In this document: positions 6,204 through 7,230 of the stretch, piece by piece
Layout: the number at the start of each line of letters is the position of its first letter
Position numbering within the stretch: position 1 is the stretch's first letter
Source: Nitrospirota bacterium
GTDB lineage: Bacteria; Nitrospirota; Nitrospiria; Nitrospirales; UBA8639
Assembly (NCBI GenBank): GCA_029865515.1
Contig: JAOUGQ010000145.1
Span: 1 to 7,230 of the forward strand
Reading direction: 5' to 3'
Length of the DNA stretch: 7,230 nt
Position numbers and translations under genes: made by a program
The notes under the pieces: generated by a model
Seen by the model: only the letters and a program-made list of their open reading frames with translations
What the model was told of the DNA's origin: nothing
Databases searched by the model: none

Positions 6204-6755
6204 CTAATCGTCGAGCAGCAGATGCCCGAACAGTGAAAAGATGCCGATCATAATGCCGCTCAAAAATTGCGCATGCACCACATAGGCGGCCTTTTTCAAA
6301 TCCTGCGGAGAATATCGCCAGGTGAGGAAAAATCCAAACACGCCTTGCCACAGCACCAGCGCCAAGACGGCCGGGAAAAATAAGATTTCTGCGTGCAGGC
6401 CGACCATCGCAATGTGCAGCAAGATGACCGCGATGGCGGCCACCCCCACGTAGACATGCGTGCGATTCAACACGTTGAGCAGGGCTTTGAATGGAGGGAG
6501 CGTAGACACGTCAACCTCGTCCGGGACGAGTCGCTGCGCAAGGCCACCTTGACCAAACACCAATTTGACCAAGGTTCTTCCATAAATAATGAGCAGTGCC
6601 CAGACGCCAAGTGTCCCGAAAACTTCGCCCATTTCGCGCAGAAACGTTTCGTGCTCGGGATCCTCAGGCCGATTCGGATAGATGGCAAGAAAGTATCCAA
6701 GAGAGATGAGAAACACGGTGGCCGTAAATATGAGGATACTTTTAAGATTTTTCAT
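6204..6755 (-). CDS. Five-helix membrane protein, putative di-heme b-type cytochrome
   Basis: A 183-residue protein that I cannot assign to a named family. Hydrophobic segments are at about residues 6-25, 47-66, 99-118, 124-145 and 158-178. Positive charges at R60/K64 and R147/K154/K155 put those loops inside, so the N-terminus is in and the C-terminus out. Histidines fall at the ends of helices 3 and 5: H100 and H114 (13 residues between, the spacing of cytochrome b helices that bind two hemes) and H161 and H178. In this topology H100/H161 would lie near the inner face and H114/H178 near the outer face, consistent with two stacked b hemes as in ferric-reductase-like or quinol-oxidising cytochromes. 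H121 is an alternative ligand. The acidic segment after helix 1 (residues 27-44) is predicted to face outside. Start ATG 6755 has only a weak GGAAA 7 nt upstream. No electron-transfer partner gene is in view. The gene is real; the heme function is inferred. Confidence 0.8.
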   Translation of the reverse strand: MKNLKSILIFTATVFLISLGYFLAIYPNRPEDPEHETFLREMGEVFGTLGVWALLIIYGRTLVKLVFGQGGLAQRLVPDEVDVSTLPPFKALLNVLNRTHVYVGVAAIAVILLHIAMVGLHAEILFFPAVLALVLWQGVFGFFLTWRYSPQDLKKAAYVVHAQFLSGIMIGIFSLFGHLLLDD

Positions 6756-7045
6756 GCGGAGGTTTCCAATTGGATAGTGGTTGGTGCGCTATTGTGTATT
6801 CACTTGCAACCAAGACCTATGATCTATCCCTCTCCCTTGAAGGGGATTGGTCCGAAGAGGAACAAACGGCATGGGTGAGGGTCAAGGCCTATTGAACAGT
6901 CAACTGACTCTAGATGGAGTATTGTCAATGTTATGGGATTGGAACGCAATTGGGAATGGGTCGGCGGGAAAAACTATTGCCGGAATGGCAGATGAGGATG
7001 ACGGGGAAAATCTGTTGTTGCAAGTTTTGTTTTTCAATGGGTCCA

Positions 7046-7108
7046 CACTATGAACGCCTGAACAATCTGACACCCGAAGACGTCTGGTGCGGGCGAGGGC
7101 AAGCCATG
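7046..7108 (+). pseudogene. Relic of an IS3-family transposase C-terminus
   Basis: The frame reads HYERLNNLTPEDVWCGRGQA. IS3-family (DDE, rve-type) transposases commonly end with a segment of the form YHESLNNLTPADVYFGR followed by a basic tail. The NNLTPEDV-x-x-GR core matches this well, and the H-E-S part appears deleted (ER directly to LNN). Neither the catalytic domain upstream nor the basic tail downstream is recognisable in any frame, so only about 21 codons survive. It is a decayed insertion-sequence fragment, not a functional gene. The identification is from memory of the family pattern and from a short match. Confidence 0.5.
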
Positions 7109-7124
7109 GGGTCAAGGCTACATT

Positions 7125-7150
7125 CCGTTCCTTCCCAACATTCTCCAATT
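7125..7150 (+). repeat. Diverged copy of a sequence at 5989-6011
   Basis: Both places contain CCTTCCCAACATT (5993-6005 and 7130-7142) with similar flanks: CCGT before it and TCCAAT shortly after, with one-base gaps. The two copies bracket the membrane protein gene, in the same orientation about 1.14 kb apart. This suggests a dispersed intergenic repeat family rather than coding conservation. Confidence 0.45.
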
Positions 7151-7230
7151 TTTTCCCCCTTCTCCAGGTTTCTCATGCCAGCACAGCATATTACGGTTTC
7201 CCTGATTTTCCTGAAGATGCCATGACAACC

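Larger units (their letters stand above)
6756..7230. other. Gene-poor region upstream of the membrane gene
   Basis: These 475 bp contain no intact gene that I can support. Open frames on both strands have poor amino acid character and no ribosome sites. The part next to the membrane gene should hold its promoter, but no clear box pair is seen; the 8-bp palindrome CCAATTGG at 6766-6773 is the only short symmetrical site. A transposase relic lies at 7046-7108, a sequence related to the 5786-6203 gap at 7125-7150, and a pyrimidine-rich tract at about 7141-7170. The right edge ends in CATGACAACC, whose complement GGTTGTCATG resembles the start of repeat copy A. Confidence 0.5.

Noticed and set aside
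5953..6351. 132-codon minus-strand frame overlapping the 3' end of the membrane gene
   Set aside because: It runs through the repeat cluster in another frame, and its sequence is translated repeats (such as LARSFAKPQDDN), a known artefact of such intergenic elements.
6879..7120. GGGTCAAGGC present twice, flanking about 230 bp
   Set aside because: It is ten bases only and the interior shows no element ends; plausible by chance.

Overview
The window is ordinary chromosomal sequence of moderate GC (by eye mid-50s percent) from a bacterium. There is no rRNA, tRNA, CRISPR array or phage gene. Diaminopimelate metabolism, a bacterial-type PolX and a CBS-containing M50 protease suggest a free-living, peptidoglycan-containing bacterium. 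My impression is a Nitrospirota-like or similar environmental Gram-negative, but this rests on general protein character and is low confidence.

Layout. Bases 1-5136 are four genes, all on the minus strand and closely spaced. In transcription order they are an MFS transporter of the YcaD type (5136-3850), DNA polymerase X with a PHP domain (3759-2038), a membrane M50 metalloprotease with two CBS domains (1997-864), and a diaminopimelate dehydrogenase-like enzyme (from 794, cut by the left edge). Gaps are 90, 40 and 69 bp, so partial co-transcription is plausible, but the four products do not share one obvious pathway. Upstream of the transporter is a divergent intergenic region (5137-5470). 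On its minus side it holds a strong Shine-Dalgarno sequence followed by a 14-15 codon open frame, a possible leader peptide.

On the plus strand, 5471-5785 encodes a 104-residue soluble protein of unknown function. It converges on a minus-strand gene (6755-6204) for a five-helix membrane protein. That protein's histidine spacing suggests a di-heme b-type cytochrome. The 418-bp gap between these convergent genes holds a cluster of short palindromic repeats, including the GTCATCCTGA...GAAGGATCT type, one of them a nested composite. The last 475 bp (6756-7230) hold no intact gene. They contain a roughly 63-bp coding relic resembling the C-terminal end of an IS3-family transposase, and a short sequence related to one in the 5786-6203 gap.

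I do not see a convincing undescribed multi-gene system. The points most worth a second look are the putative di-heme membrane protein, the repeat cluster beside it, and the leader ORF of the transporter.
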